From assembly GCF_011694815.1 (NCBI RefSeq), contig NZ_CP050177.1, positions 1,364,001 to 1,428,000 on the forward strand: a DNA stretch of 64,000 nucleotides. The letters are read 5' to 3'. The notes under the pieces are model-generated. The model saw only the letters and a list, made by a program, of their open reading frames with translations, made no database searches and had not been told where the DNA came from. Shown one piece after another: positions 7,025-16,408 of this stretch. The translations under genes and the position numbers were made by a program. The stretch is from Streptomyces liangshanensis. GTDB taxonomy: Bacteria; Actinomycetota; Actinomycetes; Streptomycetales; Streptomycetaceae. Every line of letters starts with the position of its first letter. The stretch's first letter is position 1.

Positions 7025-7993
7025 ATGCGCCGTATCGAATTCGACCGTACCGGCGGGCCGGACGTGCTGACCCTCGTCGAGCGGGACACCCCCGCGCCCG
7101 GCCCCGGCGAACTGCTCGTCCGGATCACCGCCGCCGGCGTCAACTACTTCGACGTCAACCAGCGTGAGGGCGCGTTCCCCGTCGAGCTGCCCCACGCCGT
7201 CGGCGGGGAGGGGACCGGAACGGTCACCGCCGTCGGCGAGGGCGTCCACCAGCACGCCCCGGGCGACCGGGTCGCGTGGCTCGGGCTGAGCGGCAGCTAC
7301 GCCGACCAGGCGATCGTCCCGGCGGCCTCCGCCGTCGCGGTGCCCGACGCGATCACCGGCGAGACCGCCGTCGCGATCATGCTCCAAGGCGTCACCGCCC
7401 ACTACCTCGCCACCTCCACGTGGCCGGTACGGCCCGGGCAGACCGCGCTCGTGCACGCCGCCGCGGGCGGGGTCGGGCAACTGCTCACGCAGATCGTCAA
7501 GCTGCGCGGCGGGCGGGTCGTCGCGACCGTGTCCACCGAGGAGAAGGCCGCGATCGCCCGCGCCAACGGCGCGGACCACGTCATCGACTACTCCACCACG
7601 GACTTCGCCGACGCCACCCTCGAACTCCTCGGCGGGAGAGGCGTGGACGTCGTGTACGACGGCGTCGGCAGGAGCACCTTCGCGGGCGGGCTGAGAGTGC
7701 TGCGTACCCGGGGCATGCTCGTCGTGTACGGGCTGTCCAGCGGACCGGTGCCCCCGTTCGACCTGCACGAGCTGAACGCCAACGGCTCGCTGTCCGTCAC
7801 CGGCCCCAACCCGGGGGACTACCTGCGGAGCCCCGAGGAGTTCGGCGGCCGCGTCAAGGACCTGTTCACCTGGGTGGGCGCCGGCGACCTCACCGTGAAC
7901 ATCGGGGCGCGCTACCCGCTGGCCGAGGCCGCCCGCGCCCACGACGACCTGGAGAACCGCCGCACCACGGGCAAGCTGCTCCTGATCCCGTGA
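7025..7993 (+). CDS. Zinc-free quinone oxidoreductase (QOR-like MDR)
   Basis: 322 residues. The GroES-like half carries the quinone-reductase-type GVNYFDVNQREG and LPHAVGGEGTGTV segments. The Rossmann half has AAAGGVGQLLTQIVKLRGG near residues 142-160, the NADPH-binding AxxGGVG motif. It should reduce quinones or alpha,beta-unsaturated carbonyls with NADPH. ATG 7025 is six bases after AAGGAG (7013-7018); GTG 7022 is in frame but too close. It is second in the exporter operon, consistent with detoxifying the same electrophile or quinone. Confidence 0.9.
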   Translation: MRRIEFDRTGGPDVLTLVERDTPAPGPGELLVRITAAGVNYFDVNQREGAFPVELPHAVGGEGTGTVTAVGEGVHQHAPGDRVAWLGLSGSYADQAIVPAASAVAVPDAITGETAVAIMLQGVTAHYLATSTWPVRPGQTALVHAAAGGVGQLLTQIVKLRGGRVVATVSTEEKAAIARANGADHVIDYSTTDFADATLELLGGRGVDVVYDGVGRSTFAGGLRVLRTRGMLVVYGLSSGPVPPFDLHELNANGSLSVTGPNPGDYLRSPEEFGGRVKDLFTWVGAGDLTVNIGARYPLAEAARAHDDLENRRTTGKLLLIP

Positions 7994-8043
7994 CCCCGCC
8001 GGCCCCCCGCACGTCCGCCGCCCACCTGAAAGGGAGTTCCGGG

Positions 8044-8742
8044 ATGTCATCGCCCGCTCTTGTCCTCGTCCACGGCTCTTTCCACCGCGAGGAGATGTGG
8101 GGTGCCCTGATCGGGGAGCTGCCCGGCATCGACGTCCGCACGATCCAACTCCCGTCCAGCGCACCGGTTCCCGTCGACGAGCTGGGGGACATGTACAAGG
8201 ACGCGGAAGCCGTCAGGCGACTCGTCCTGGACATCGGCGGCCCCGTTGTCGTCTGCGCGCACTCCTACGGCGGCGTCCCGGTCAGTGAAGGGCTCGCGGA
8301 AATCGGCGCGGTGGAGCACCTCGTCTACCTGAACTCCTTCGTCCTGGACGTCGGCGAGTCCATGCTCGGCAACCGCGGCGGAAGCTACCCGCCCCACTGG
8401 GGAGTGCACGAGGACGAGCAGTACATCGAGATGCTCGGCGCCGAGAAGGTCTTCTACAACGACCTGCCCGAACGGGAGGCGAAAGCGGCGGCGGCCGGTC
8501 TGGGGCCCCAGTCGCTGGTCTCGATGCGGCAGCCCCTCACCCGGGCGGCCTGGCACACCACCCCGAGCACCTACGTGATCGGCGAGAGGGACGCGGGCCT
8601 CCCCGCGCCGATGCGCGAGAAGTTCGGCGCGCGCCTCGGGAACGTACGGCGGATGGACACCTCTCACTCCCCGTTCTACTCCCGGCCGGCCGAAACGGCG
8701 GCACTCCTGCGGGAGGTTCTCACGGGCCGGCCGACCCGGTGA
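8044..8742 (+). CDS. Alpha/beta-hydrolase family protein
   Basis: 232 residues from ATG 8044, which follows AAGGGAG. The fold is evident from LVLVHGSFH at the N-terminus (oxyanion-hole HG), the nucleophile elbow CAHSYGG with Ser74, and DTSHSPF near the C-terminus supplying the catalytic His. It lacks a signal peptide. Relatives are esterases and C-C or C-Cl hydrolases; the substrate is unknown. The open frame runs far upstream into the oxidoreductase gene, but the ribosome site and the domain start both point to 8044. Third gene of the operon. Confidence 0.88.
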   Translation: MSSPALVLVHGSFHREEMWGALIGELPGIDVRTIQLPSSAPVPVDELGDMYKDAEAVRRLVLDIGGPVVVCAHSYGGVPVSEGLAEIGAVEHLVYLNSFVLDVGESMLGNRGGSYPPHWGVHEDEQYIEMLGAEKVFYNDLPEREAKAAAAGLGPQSLVSMRQPLTRAAWHTTPSTYVIGERDAGLPAPMREKFGARLGNVRRMDTSHSPFYSRPAETAALLREVLTGRPTR

Positions 8743-9638
8743 GCGGGATCCGGGGGAACAGCGAGCCGGCCCCCATGAACGCCCTCGTGCTGGGCGGGGG
8801 CGGCCCCGCGGGAGCCTCCTGGACGTCGGCCTTCCTGCACGGGCTGGCATCCGGCGGGCTCCCGCCCGACGCCTTCGGCACGGTGATGGGCACGTCGGCG
8901 GGGGCCGCGGCGGGCGCCTGGCTGACGATGCGTCCGGAAGGCCTTCCCGGCGTCGCGGAAAGGATGCGGGAGCGTGCCGCTTCCCGTGCGGGCGCTCCCG
9001 GGGGCGGCCAGGTCGACACGGACCTCGTACGACGGGCTCTCGACCGGTCCGCCCGGGGCGGGGAATCGGCGCTGGACATCGCGCGGGCCGCCGTGGCCGC
9101 GCTGTCACCGATATCGGCGGACGCGGCACGGTCCACCTGGGCGGCGGCTCTGCCCGAGGGCGCCTGGCCCGGGCGGCTGCGGGTGACGGCGGTGGACGCC
9201 CGTACCGGACGGGCGTCCGTGTGGTCGGCCCGGGACGACATTCCGCTGGCCGTCGCCGTCGCCGCCTCCACCGCGGCCCCGGGGGTGTCACCGCCGGTGG
9301 AGATCGCCGGGTCGGTCTGGGTCGACGGGGGCGTCCGGTCCAACACCAACGCCGACCTGCTCCTGGAGATCGGCGACCACGACGGGGAGGGGCGGGCCGT
9401 CCCCGCCGAGAAGCCGGGCCGGGTGCTCGTCCTGGCACCCCGGCCCACCGCCGGTCTGGCGCGGGAGACGGACCTCCTGGTCGCGCACGGGTACCGCGTG
9501 CGTGTGGTCGGGGCCTCGCCCCTCCACATGTCCCCCGCCGATCTCCTCGATCCCCGCGTCACCGACACCGCGGCGGCCACCGGCTCGGTGCAGGCCCACG
9601 ACCTGGCCGGGGAGCTGGCGGAGTGGTGGTACGGCTGA
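8739..9638 (+). CDS. Patatin-like phospholipase
   Basis: 299 residues from GTG 8739. It has the patatin catalytic set: oxyanion loop GGGGPAG (20-26), nucleophile elbow GTSAG (Ser53), and VDGGVRSN with catalytic Asp196. It should hydrolyse acyl esters of phospholipids or other lipids. GTG overlaps the hydrolase stop by four bases (GTGA), suggesting coupled translation. ATG 8775 (MNALVLGGGG) fits the fold start equally well, and neither has a clear ribosome site. Last gene of the MFS/oxidoreductase/hydrolase operon. Confidence 0.85.
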   Translation: MSGIRGNSEPAPMNALVLGGGGPAGASWTSAFLHGLASGGLPPDAFGTVMGTSAGAAAGAWLTMRPEGLPGVAERMRERAASRAGAPGGGQVDTDLVRRALDRSARGGESALDIARAAVAALSPISADAARSTWAAALPEGAWPGRLRVTAVDARTGRASVWSARDDIPLAVAVAASTAAPGVSPPVEIAGSVWVDGGVRSNTNADLLLEIGDHDGEGRAVPAEKPGRVLVLAPRPTAGLARETDLLVAHGYRVRVVGASPLHMSPADLLDPRVTDTAAATGSVQAHDLAGELAEWWYG

Positions 9639-9778
9639 TGGCGCCCCCGGCCCGTCGGCTTACGTGTCAACTGGGCGGGCGTGCTTGGGGCGTTGGGGGG
9701 TAGGCGGGGTCCACGGCACGAACAGCCCGCCGCGGACGGCGCGGATCACACCGCGCCCCCGCCTCCGAGAGGATTCAC

Positions 9779-10042
9779 ATGGCGAAGAACAAGGCTCAGA
9801 CCGGGGACAAGGCAGCGACGGCGGCCGGGAAGTCACTGGCGGGCAAGAAGGCAGGCAAGGCCGGGAAGACGGCGGCGGCCAGCGCGGTGTCCCAGGCGCC
9901 GAAGAGCAAGGGGGAGACCGGCAAGAAGGCCGCCTCGGCCGCCGGCAAGACCCTGAACAGCAAGAAGGCCACCAAGGCGGAGAAGACGGCGGCCGCGAGC
10001 ACCCTGGCGCAGGCCCCCGCGCGGAGCGGCGGGAAGAAGTAG
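9779..10042 (+). CDS. Small Lys/Ala-rich basic protein with an internal duplication
   Basis: 87 residues, nearly all Lys, Ala, Gly, Thr and Ser, strongly basic. It is two head-to-tail copies of one module of about 38 residues. The first copy includes KAATAAGKSLAGKKAGKAGK and the second KAASAAGKTLNSKKATKAEK, and each ends in TAAAS-(A/T)-(V/L)-(S/A)-QAP. The composition recalls histone-H1-like or nucleoid-associated tails, but no domain is recognised. ATG 9779 follows AGAGGA. It stands alone between the patatin and a tetR gene. DNA binding is an inference from charge only. Confidence 0.75.
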   Translation: MAKNKAQTGDKAATAAGKSLAGKKAGKAGKTAAASAVSQAPKSKGETGKKAASAAGKTLNSKKATKAEKTAAASTLAQAPARSGGKK

Positions 10043-10144
10043 CCCGGGCCCCCGCTCCCCCCGGCCGCGCACTCGTCCCCGGCCGCCCGCTCACCATCGA
10101 GTGGGCTGAGGCGACCGGTCTAATGTGAGTGTTACGGTGGAGGT

Positions 10145-10732
10145 ATGTCAGCCGCCAAGACCGAGACGCGCCGAAGGATCCTGGACACCGCCCGGCGGAT
10201 CGTCGTCGCCAAGGGATACGCCGCCGTCGGCATCAACGAGGTGCTCGCCGCGGCCGGTGTCCCGAAGGGGTCGTTCTACCACCACTTCGGCTCCAAGGAC
10301 GCCTTCGGCGAGGCGATGATGGACAGCTACTTCGGCGACTACTTCGCCACCATGGACCGCATCACCGCCGACACCACGAAGACGGCCGCCGAGCACCTCA
10401 TGGAGTACTGGCGGTACTTCTACGACACCCAGGCCGCCGACCACTGCCAGGGCGGCTGCCTGGTCGTCAAGCTCGGCGCGGAGATCTCCGACCTGTCGGA
10501 GGCCATGCGCCTCACGACCAAGGCCGGCACGGCGGAGATCGTCGACCGGATCGAGGCCATGATCACCCGCGGCGTCACGGACGGGTCCGTGTCCGTCGAC
10601 GACCTTCCCCGCGCCACCGCCGAGACCCTCTACGACCTGTGGATCGGGGCGAGCATGATCGCGAAGATCCACGGCTCCCCCGGCCAGCTCGATCGCGCCA
10701 TGACCGTCACCCGCCGGATCCTGCACGTCTGA
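10145..10732 (+). CDS. TetR/AcrR-family regulator
   Basis: 195 residues with helix-turn-helix at about 24-52 (AAVGINEVLAAAGVPKGSFYHHF). The effector half includes CQGGCLVVKLGAE near residue 105, as in many AcuR/NemR-like TetR proteins in which cysteines may sense electrophiles. ATG 10145 follows GGTGGAGG. TAATGT at 10121-10126 could be the -10 box. There is no divergent target; neighbours are the Lys-rich protein upstream and a secreted peptidase downstream. The target is unknown. Confidence 0.92.
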   Translation: MSAAKTETRRRILDTARRIVVAKGYAAVGINEVLAAAGVPKGSFYHHFGSKDAFGEAMMDSYFGDYFATMDRITADTTKTAAEHLMEYWRYFYDTQAADHCQGGCLVVKLGAEISDLSEAMRLTTKAGTAEIVDRIEAMITRGVTDGSVSVDDLPRATAETLYDLWIGASMIAKIHGSPGQLDRAMTVTRRILHV

Positions 10733-10803
10733 CGCGTCACCTCTCCCCCGCGCGGGGGACACCACTCACCCGGCGAGGGGATCCGTACGGGAGGGCCGGC
10801 GAC

Positions 10804-12195
10804 TTGACTGGCCGCATGCGGACAACTCACCTACTCCCCCGCCGACTTGCCCTGCGTGAGGCCCTCGTCGTCCTCGCCCTGCTGGCCGTCCCGCCGCTCG
10901 CCGGACCCCTGCCCGGCACCGTGACCCCGGCCGCCGCGGCCACCGCGGCGACCTCCGAGCAACCGCCCGCGGGAGACATCCGTACCCGCGTCGAGGCCGT
11001 CCCCGGCATGCGGGTGATCGCGGAGCGGCCCGCGGCGCCCGGCTACCGCTTCTTCGAGCTGGCCTACCGGCAGCCCGTGGACCACCGGCACCCCGCGAAC
11101 GGGACGTTCGACCAGCGGCTGACGCTCCTGCACCGGTCGGCCGACTCGCCCATGGTGCTCTACACCGGCGGATACGACCTGATCACGAGCCCGGACTTCC
11201 GCGCCGAGCCCACGCTGCTGGTGGACGGCAACCAGATCGTCACCGAGCAGCGGTTCTTCGGCGAATCCCGGCCCGACCCGGCCGACTGGTCGAAGCTGGA
11301 CATCCGGCAGGCCGCGAGCGACCACCACCGCCTGATCCAGGCGCTCAAGCCGCTCTACGACGGCCGGTGGATCTCGGCGGGGGTCAGCAAGGGCGGCATG
11401 GCCTCGGTCTACCACCGCCGCTTCTACCCCCACGATGTGGACGGCACGGTGGTCTACTCGGCTCCCCACAACGTCGACGACCGGGACGACAGCGCGTACG
11501 ACACGTTCCTCGCGCGGGTGGGCACACCGGCCTGCCGCGCCGCGCTGGAGACCGTACAGCGTGAACTGCTCCTGCGGCGGGACGGGATGGTCGCCCGGTA
11601 CGAGGAGTGGGCGGCCGCCCAGGGGCGTGACTTCACCGTCATCGGCGGTGCCGACAAGGCGTTCGAGCTCGCCGTGCTGCGCGCCGTACCGATGTACTGG
11701 CAGTACGGCGCACCGGACTGCGCCGGCGTACCGGCCCCCACGGCCTCCACCGAGGACCTCTACGCCTGGCTGGACCGGACGTCCGGCCTCGCGAACTACA
11801 CGGACGAGACGCTCGTGCCCCTCACGCCGTACTTCTACCAACTGGGCACCCAGCTCGGCTATCCGCAGTACCGCACCCCGCATCTGGCCGGCCTGCTCCG
11901 CCACCCCGGCGTCCAGGACGTGCGGACCTACGTGTCGCGCGACATCCCCCTGCGCTTCCAGCCGCACGCGATGGCGGACATCGACCGGTGGGTGCGGACG
12001 GAGGGACGCGGGCTCCTCTTCGTGTACGGGGAGATCGACGCCGCGACCGCCGAGCGGTTCCGCCTCGGCCCGGGCAGCCGGGACGCGCGGGTCCTCGTCG
12101 CGCCGGGCACCAACCACCGCGCGCGCATCGCGTCCCTGGCCCCGGAGGACGCGACGCGCGCCACGGCGACGGTCCTGCGGTGGGCCGGGCGGTGA
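10804..12195 (+). CDS. Secreted S37-family tripeptidyl aminopeptidase
   Basis: 463 residues from TTG 10804, chosen because GGGAGGG (10789-10795) sits eight bases upstream; ATG 10816 would be 20 bases away. A signal peptide with a long hydrophobic core (ALVVLALLAVPPLAGPL) and an AAAA cleavage region precedes the mature enzyme. S37 features are FFELAYRQPVDHRHP, EQRFFGESRP, and GVSKGGM bearing the nucleophile Ser195. The family releases tri- or tetrapeptides from N-termini outside the cell. It is probably monocistronic. Confidence 0.9.
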   Translation: MTGRMRTTHLLPRRLALREALVVLALLAVPPLAGPLPGTVTPAAAATAATSEQPPAGDIRTRVEAVPGMRVIAERPAAPGYRFFELAYRQPVDHRHPANGTFDQRLTLLHRSADSPMVLYTGGYDLITSPDFRAEPTLLVDGNQIVTEQRFFGESRPDPADWSKLDIRQAASDHHRLIQALKPLYDGRWISAGVSKGGMASVYHRRFYPHDVDGTVVYSAPHNVDDRDDSAYDTFLARVGTPACRAALETVQRELLLRRDGMVARYEEWAAAQGRDFTVIGGADKAFELAVLRAVPMYWQYGAPDCAGVPAPTASTEDLYAWLDRTSGLANYTDETLVPLTPYFYQLGTQLGYPQYRTPHLAGLLRHPGVQDVRTYVSRDIPLRFQPHAMADIDRWVRTEGRGLLFVYGEIDAATAERFRLGPGSRDARVLVAPGTNHRARIASLAPEDATRATATVLRWAGR

Positions 12196-12246
12196 GCGGA
12201 CCGCCCCGCGAGGCGCCCGGTCGTGCCGGCGAGGCGCGCGGCGCCG

Positions 12247-13263
12247 TCACGCCAGGCGCGGGAGCGCCTCGCGGGTGACCTGCCCCAGGAGCGGCCGCCC
12301 CGCCGCCCACCGCTCGACCTCCTCCACCGCGTACTGCCCGAGCCGGCGGACCTCGGTGCCCTGCGCTCCCGCGACGTGCGGGGTGACCAGGACGTTGGGC
12401 AGGGAGAGCAGGGGGTGGCCGGGGGGCAGCGGCTCGGGGTCGGTGACGTCGAGGTACGCCTCCAGCCGGCCGGCGCGGCACTCGCGCGTCAGGGCCTCCG
12501 TGTCGACGAGGGCGCCCCGCGCGGTGTTGATCAGCGCGCCTCCGTCGGGGATGAGGGCGAGCAGGCCGGCGTCGAGCAGGCCCGCCGTCTCCGGCAGGAG
12601 CGGCGCGTGGACGCTCACCACCCCGGACCGGCGGCACAGGTCCGCCAGGCCGACCCGTTCCGCGCCGAGCCGCCGCGCCTCGTCGTCGGTCACGTAGGGG
12701 TCGCTGAGCAGGATCCGGTAGCGCGCGTCGGACCTGGCCAGTTCGGCGATCACCCGGCGGCCGATGCGGGAGGCGCCGACGATGCCCACCGTGTGCCCGT
12801 CGGCGCCCGAACGGCTGCTGAAGGCAGGCCACTTGTCCCGGTAGCCGGCCGCCATGGTGAGCGTGCGCCGGGCGGCGAGCGTGACGAGCGCGACCGTATG
12901 CGCCACCATGGGGCCCGCGTTGGCGTCGGCCGCCGAGGACACGACGATGCCGCGCTCCCACACCGCGTCGCTCACCAGCGACTTGACGCTCCCGGCCGCG
13001 TGCGCGACGGCACGCAGCCGGGGGGCCCGTTCCAGGACTCCCGCCGTGAGCCGGGGACAGCCCCAGCCGCTGACCAGGACCTCCGCGTCGGCGAGCGCCG
13101 CCGCGAACACCTCGTCCAGGTCCGGGCCGGCCGGATCCGGGGCGAGGCGGACCACGGCGGACAGCCGCGCCCGCAGGTCCGGCGGGAGGACGGACCCGGC
13201 GACGGCCGGGTCCATGACGCACACGGCGGTGGGACGGTGGCCGCGTCCCGCTCGGACGGTCAT
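12247..13263 (-). CDS. D-isomer-specific 2-hydroxyacid dehydrogenase
   Basis: 338 residues. The NAD-binding domain has GIVGASRIGRRVI (about 174-186), a variant of GxGxxG with Ala-Ser-Arg. INTARGALVD, the PDGG loop, DVTDPEPLPPGHPL and TPHVAGAQG match the D-lactate/phosphoglycerate dehydrogenase family. The Arg of TARG, the Glu of DPEP and the His of TPH are the expected catalytic residues. It reduces or oxidises a 2-oxo/2-hydroxy acid. It begins 33 bases after the alpha-mannosidase stop on the same strand, so it is the last gene of the glycan operon. A sugar-acid intermediate is the likely but unproven substrate. Confidence 0.9.
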   Translation of the reverse strand: MTVRAGRGHRPTAVCVMDPAVAGSVLPPDLRARLSAVVRLAPDPAGPDLDEVFAAALADAEVLVSGWGCPRLTAGVLERAPRLRAVAHAAGSVKSLVSDAVWERGIVVSSAADANAGPMVAHTVALVTLAARRTLTMAAGYRDKWPAFSSRSGADGHTVGIVGASRIGRRVIAELARSDARYRILLSDPYVTDDEARRLGAERVGLADLCRRSGVVSVHAPLLPETAGLLDAGLLALIPDGGALINTARGALVDTEALTRECRAGRLEAYLDVTDPEPLPPGHPLLSLPNVLVTPHVAGAQGTEVRRLGQYAVEEVERWAAGRPLLGQVTREALPRLA

Positions 13264-13296
13264 GGCAGGGGACCTCTTTCGGTGGGTACGGCGTGG

Positions 13297-16200
13297 TCAG
13301 GCGCGGGGCAGCCGGAGAGTCACCATCTGGAAGGGCCGCAGGGCGAGTTCGACGCCGTCCGCGGTCCGTACCGGTGGCTCGGCGGCCGCGAGGGGACGCT
13401 CCAGCAGATCCGTGAGGACGGCCCGCCCGGCGTCCGCGCCGTCGACGCGCACGGTGGCGCGGGCCCGGGCGCCGTGCGCCTCGTACAGGCGGACCACCAG
13501 GTCACCGCTCCCGTCGTCGGCCAGCTTCGTCGCGCTCACCACGACGGCGTCCTGGTCGACGGACACCAGCGGCGCGACCTCGGCGGCGGTGCCGGTGACG
13601 CGCCGTACCGGCAGGTTGGCGTGGTGGCCCTCGCGGACCGCGTCGCCGATCGTCGCACCCGGCACCAGCGCGTGCCGGAAGCGGTGGACGCCCTGGTCGG
13701 TCTCCGGATCGGGGAAGCGGGGCGCCCGCAGCAACGAGGCCCGTACGGTGGTCGTCGTACCGCCGTCGCCCCCGGTCCGTACCTCCCGCGTCACGTCGTG
13801 CCCGTACGTCGCGTCGTTGACCAGCGCGACACCCCAGCCCGGTTCGCCGACGTGGACGAAGCGGTGGTTGCACGCCTCGAAGCGGGCCCATTCCCAGCTC
13901 GTGTTCTGGTGCGTGGGCCGGTACACATGGCCGAACTGCGTCTCCGAGGCGTACCGGTCGGCCTTCACGTCCAGCGGGAAGGCGAGCTTCAGGAAGCGCT
14001 CGGTCTCGTGCCAGTCCACCTCCGTGACGAGGTCGAGCCGCTTGGTGTCGACGGGGACGGACAGCAGTTGGGTGACCCGCGAGGCGCCGAAGGCCCGCTC
14101 GACCCGGACCGCCGCGCCCTCGGCGCGGAGGACCGTCACGTCGGTCAGGTCGGTGCCGACGTTCCGGTAGAAGGCGTCGACGTCCCAGGCGTCCCACTGG
14201 TTGGGCAGGTCGGGGTGCAGTTGCAGCAGGTTGGCGGCCTGTCCCGGGGCCAGGGCCTCCCGTCCGGCGGCGTGGTCGTACACGGAGATCACCAGGCCGC
14301 GTGCGTCGACCACGACCCGGAGCAGGCCGTTGTCCAGCACGTAACCGCCCTCGTCGCGCGGTACCGGCACCACCGTGTCGCCCAGGGCCGGCCGCGCCGC
14401 GGCGCCGCCCGCCGCCACGCCATCGCGTGCGTGCGGCGCCGGGTTGAACACCAGCTCCGTACCGCCCGAGGCGTCGCCCGCGAGGGCGCGCTGCGCCTCC
14501 CCGATGATGCCGTCCAGTTCCCCGGCCAGGCGGGCGTACGTCTCGCGGGCCTCGCGGTGCACCCAGGCGATGGACGAGCCGGGCAGGATGTCGTGGAACT
14601 GGTGGAGCAGCACCGTCTTCCAGATGCGGTCCAGCGCTTCGTACGGGTACGGCGCGCCGGTGCGGACGGTCGCGGTGGCGGCCCACAACTCCGCCTCCGT
14701 CAGGAGGGATTCGCTGCGGCGGTTGCCGCGCTTGGTCTGCGCCTGGCTGGTGAGGGTCGCCCGGTGCAGTTCGAGGTACAGCTCGCCGACCCATACGGGC
14801 GGCTCGGGGTATTCGGCCTGTGCCTGGTCGAAGAAGGCGGCGGGGCTCTCCCACGCGACGGTCGCCGAACCCTCCAGGTCGCGCAGCCGGGCCGCCTTGG
14901 CGACCATCTCGCGGGTGGTGCCGCCCCCGCCGTCGCCGAAGCCGACCGGCGCGAGGGAGCGGGAAGCGACGCCCTTCTCCTTGAAGTTCCTTGCCGCGTG
15001 GGCGATCTGAGCCCCCGTCACCTCGCAGTTGTAGGTGTCGACGGGCGGGAAGTGGGTGAAGACGCGCGAGCCGTCGATGCCCTCCCACCGGAAGGTGTGG
15101 TGCGGGAAGGAGTTCGTCCGGCTCCAGGAGATCTTCTGGGTGAGCAGCCGGGTGGCGCCCGCCGCCCGGATGATCTGTGGCAGTCCGGCCGCGAAGCCGA
15201 AGGTGTCGGGGAGCCAGACCTCGCTGTCCTCGACGCCGAACTCCTCCAGGAAGAAACGCTTGCCGTGGACGAACTGACGGGCCATCGCCTCCGAGCCCGG
15301 CATGTTGGTGTCGGACTCCACCCACATGCCGCCGACGGGCACGAACCTGCCGTCCGCGACCGCCTTCTTGACCCGGGCGTACACCTCGGGCCGGTGCTCC
15401 TTGATCCACGCGTACTGCTGGGCCTGCGACATGGCGAAGACGAAATCGGGGTCGGCGTCCAGCAGCGCGGTCATGTTCGAGGCGGTCCTGGCGACCTTGC
15501 GGACGGTCTCGCGCAGCGGCCACAGCCACGCCGAGTCGATGTGGGCGTGGCCGACGGCGCTGACGCGGTGGGCGGCGGGGACGGCGGGCGCGGCGAGCAC
15601 GCCGGCCAGTTCGTCCCGGGCGGCCGCGGCGGTGCCGTTCACGTCCTGGAGGTCCACGGCGTCGAGCGCGCGGCCGATCGCGCGCAGGATCTCCCAGCGG
15701 CGCGCCCCGTCCACGGGCAGCTCCGCCATCAACTCCCCGAGGACCTCCAGGTCGAGGACGAGGTCCCACACCGTCTCGTCCAGGACGGCGAGCCGCATCT
15801 CCCCCAGCACGTACTGGGGCGCGTCACCCGCCGTCGCCGGGTCACCCAGAAGGGTTGGTTGGAAGGGCACGCCGGACGCTTCGAGATCGGGGTTCGAGGA
15901 GGCTTCGACGTACCAGTGGACCTGTTCCCCGCCGGTCACCGGGGAGCCGACGGGCACGTACGCGTTGCGCGGGTGGAGTCCCTTGACCGGGGTGCCGTCG
16001 GGCCGGTACACGAGGCCCTCGCACTGGAATCCCGGGGTGCGGGGGGTGAATCCGAGGTCGAGCACGGCCTCGACGGTACGTCCCGCCCAGGCGGCCGGGA
16101 CCGTGCCGGTGACCTTGAACCAGCTGGTGCCCCAGGGCGCGCCCCAGGGGGTGCCGGGGGCGATGGGGCGGGTCGGGGCGGCCAGTCCCTCGGCGACGGG

Positions 16201-16329
16201 GACGGGTTCGCCCGGGGCGGTCCAGACCTCCACGGTCAGAGGCGTGGAGACGGGGTGGACGGCGGGCCGGAGACGTTCCCTGAGGACACGTTCGAGACGG
16301 GCCTCGACCAGCTTCCGGTCGTCGTGCAT
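13297..16329 (-). CDS. GH38 alpha-mannosidase (first of a tandem pair)
   Basis: 1010 residues, normal length for the bacterial GH38 class. An N-terminal beta domain (about 60-160) precedes the catalytic barrel with zinc ligands in GHAHIDSAWLWP (His261, Asp265) and the nucleophile Asp375 in WLPDTFGF. A C-terminal beta-sandwich follows. There is no signal peptide, so it acts on imported manno-oligosaccharides in the cytoplasm, hydrolysing terminal alpha-mannosides with retention. ATG 16329 follows AGGAGC. It is 79 bases downstream of its paralogue in the operon. Confidence 0.95.
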   Translation of the reverse strand: MHDDRKLVEARLERVLRERLRPAVHPVSTPLTVEVWTAPGEPVPVAEGLAAPTRPIAPGTPWGAPWGTSWFKVTGTVPAAWAGRTVEAVLDLGFTPRTPGFQCEGLVYRPDGTPVKGLHPRNAYVPVGSPVTGGEQVHWYVEASSNPDLEASGVPFQPTLLGDPATAGDAPQYVLGEMRLAVLDETVWDLVLDLEVLGELMAELPVDGARRWEILRAIGRALDAVDLQDVNGTAAAARDELAGVLAAPAVPAAHRVSAVGHAHIDSAWLWPLRETVRKVARTASNMTALLDADPDFVFAMSQAQQYAWIKEHRPEVYARVKKAVADGRFVPVGGMWVESDTNMPGSEAMARQFVHGKRFFLEEFGVEDSEVWLPDTFGFAAGLPQIIRAAGATRLLTQKISWSRTNSFPHHTFRWEGIDGSRVFTHFPPVDTYNCEVTGAQIAHAARNFKEKGVASRSLAPVGFGDGGGGTTREMVAKAARLRDLEGSATVAWESPAAFFDQAQAEYPEPPVWVGELYLELHRATLTSQAQTKRGNRRSESLLTEAELWAATATVRTGAPYPYEALDRIWKTVLLHQFHDILPGSSIAWVHREARETYARLAGELDGIIGEAQRALAGDASGGTELVFNPAPHARDGVAAGGAAARPALGDTVVPVPRDEGGYVLDNGLLRVVVDARGLVISVYDHAAGREALAPGQAANLLQLHPDLPNQWDAWDVDAFYRNVGTDLTDVTVLRAEGAAVRVERAFGASRVTQLLSVPVDTKRLDLVTEVDWHETERFLKLAFPLDVKADRYASETQFGHVYRPTHQNTSWEWARFEACNHRFVHVGEPGWGVALVNDATYGHDVTREVRTGGDGGTTTTVRASLLRAPRFPDPETDQGVHRFRHALVPGATIGDAVREGHHANLPVRRVTGTAAEVAPLVSVDQDAVVVSATKLADDGSGDLVVRLYEAHGARARATVRVDGADAGRAVLTDLLERPLAAAEPPVRTADGVELALRPFQMVTLRLPRA

Positions 16330-16408
16330 GAAGGGGGGCTCCTCTGGCTGCGGGACGCGGGACGCGTCGGGGGCCGGCAGTGGCTCGGGACGGGCGGCGC
16401 GGTCGGTC

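Noticed and set aside
5531..8164. An 877-codon open frame on the minus strand
   Set aside because: It is antisense to the MFS and quinone-oxidoreductase genes and is a product of third-position GC.
9660..9778. A possible small gene upstream of the Lys-rich protein
   Set aside because: Short frames here have no ribosome site or family signal.
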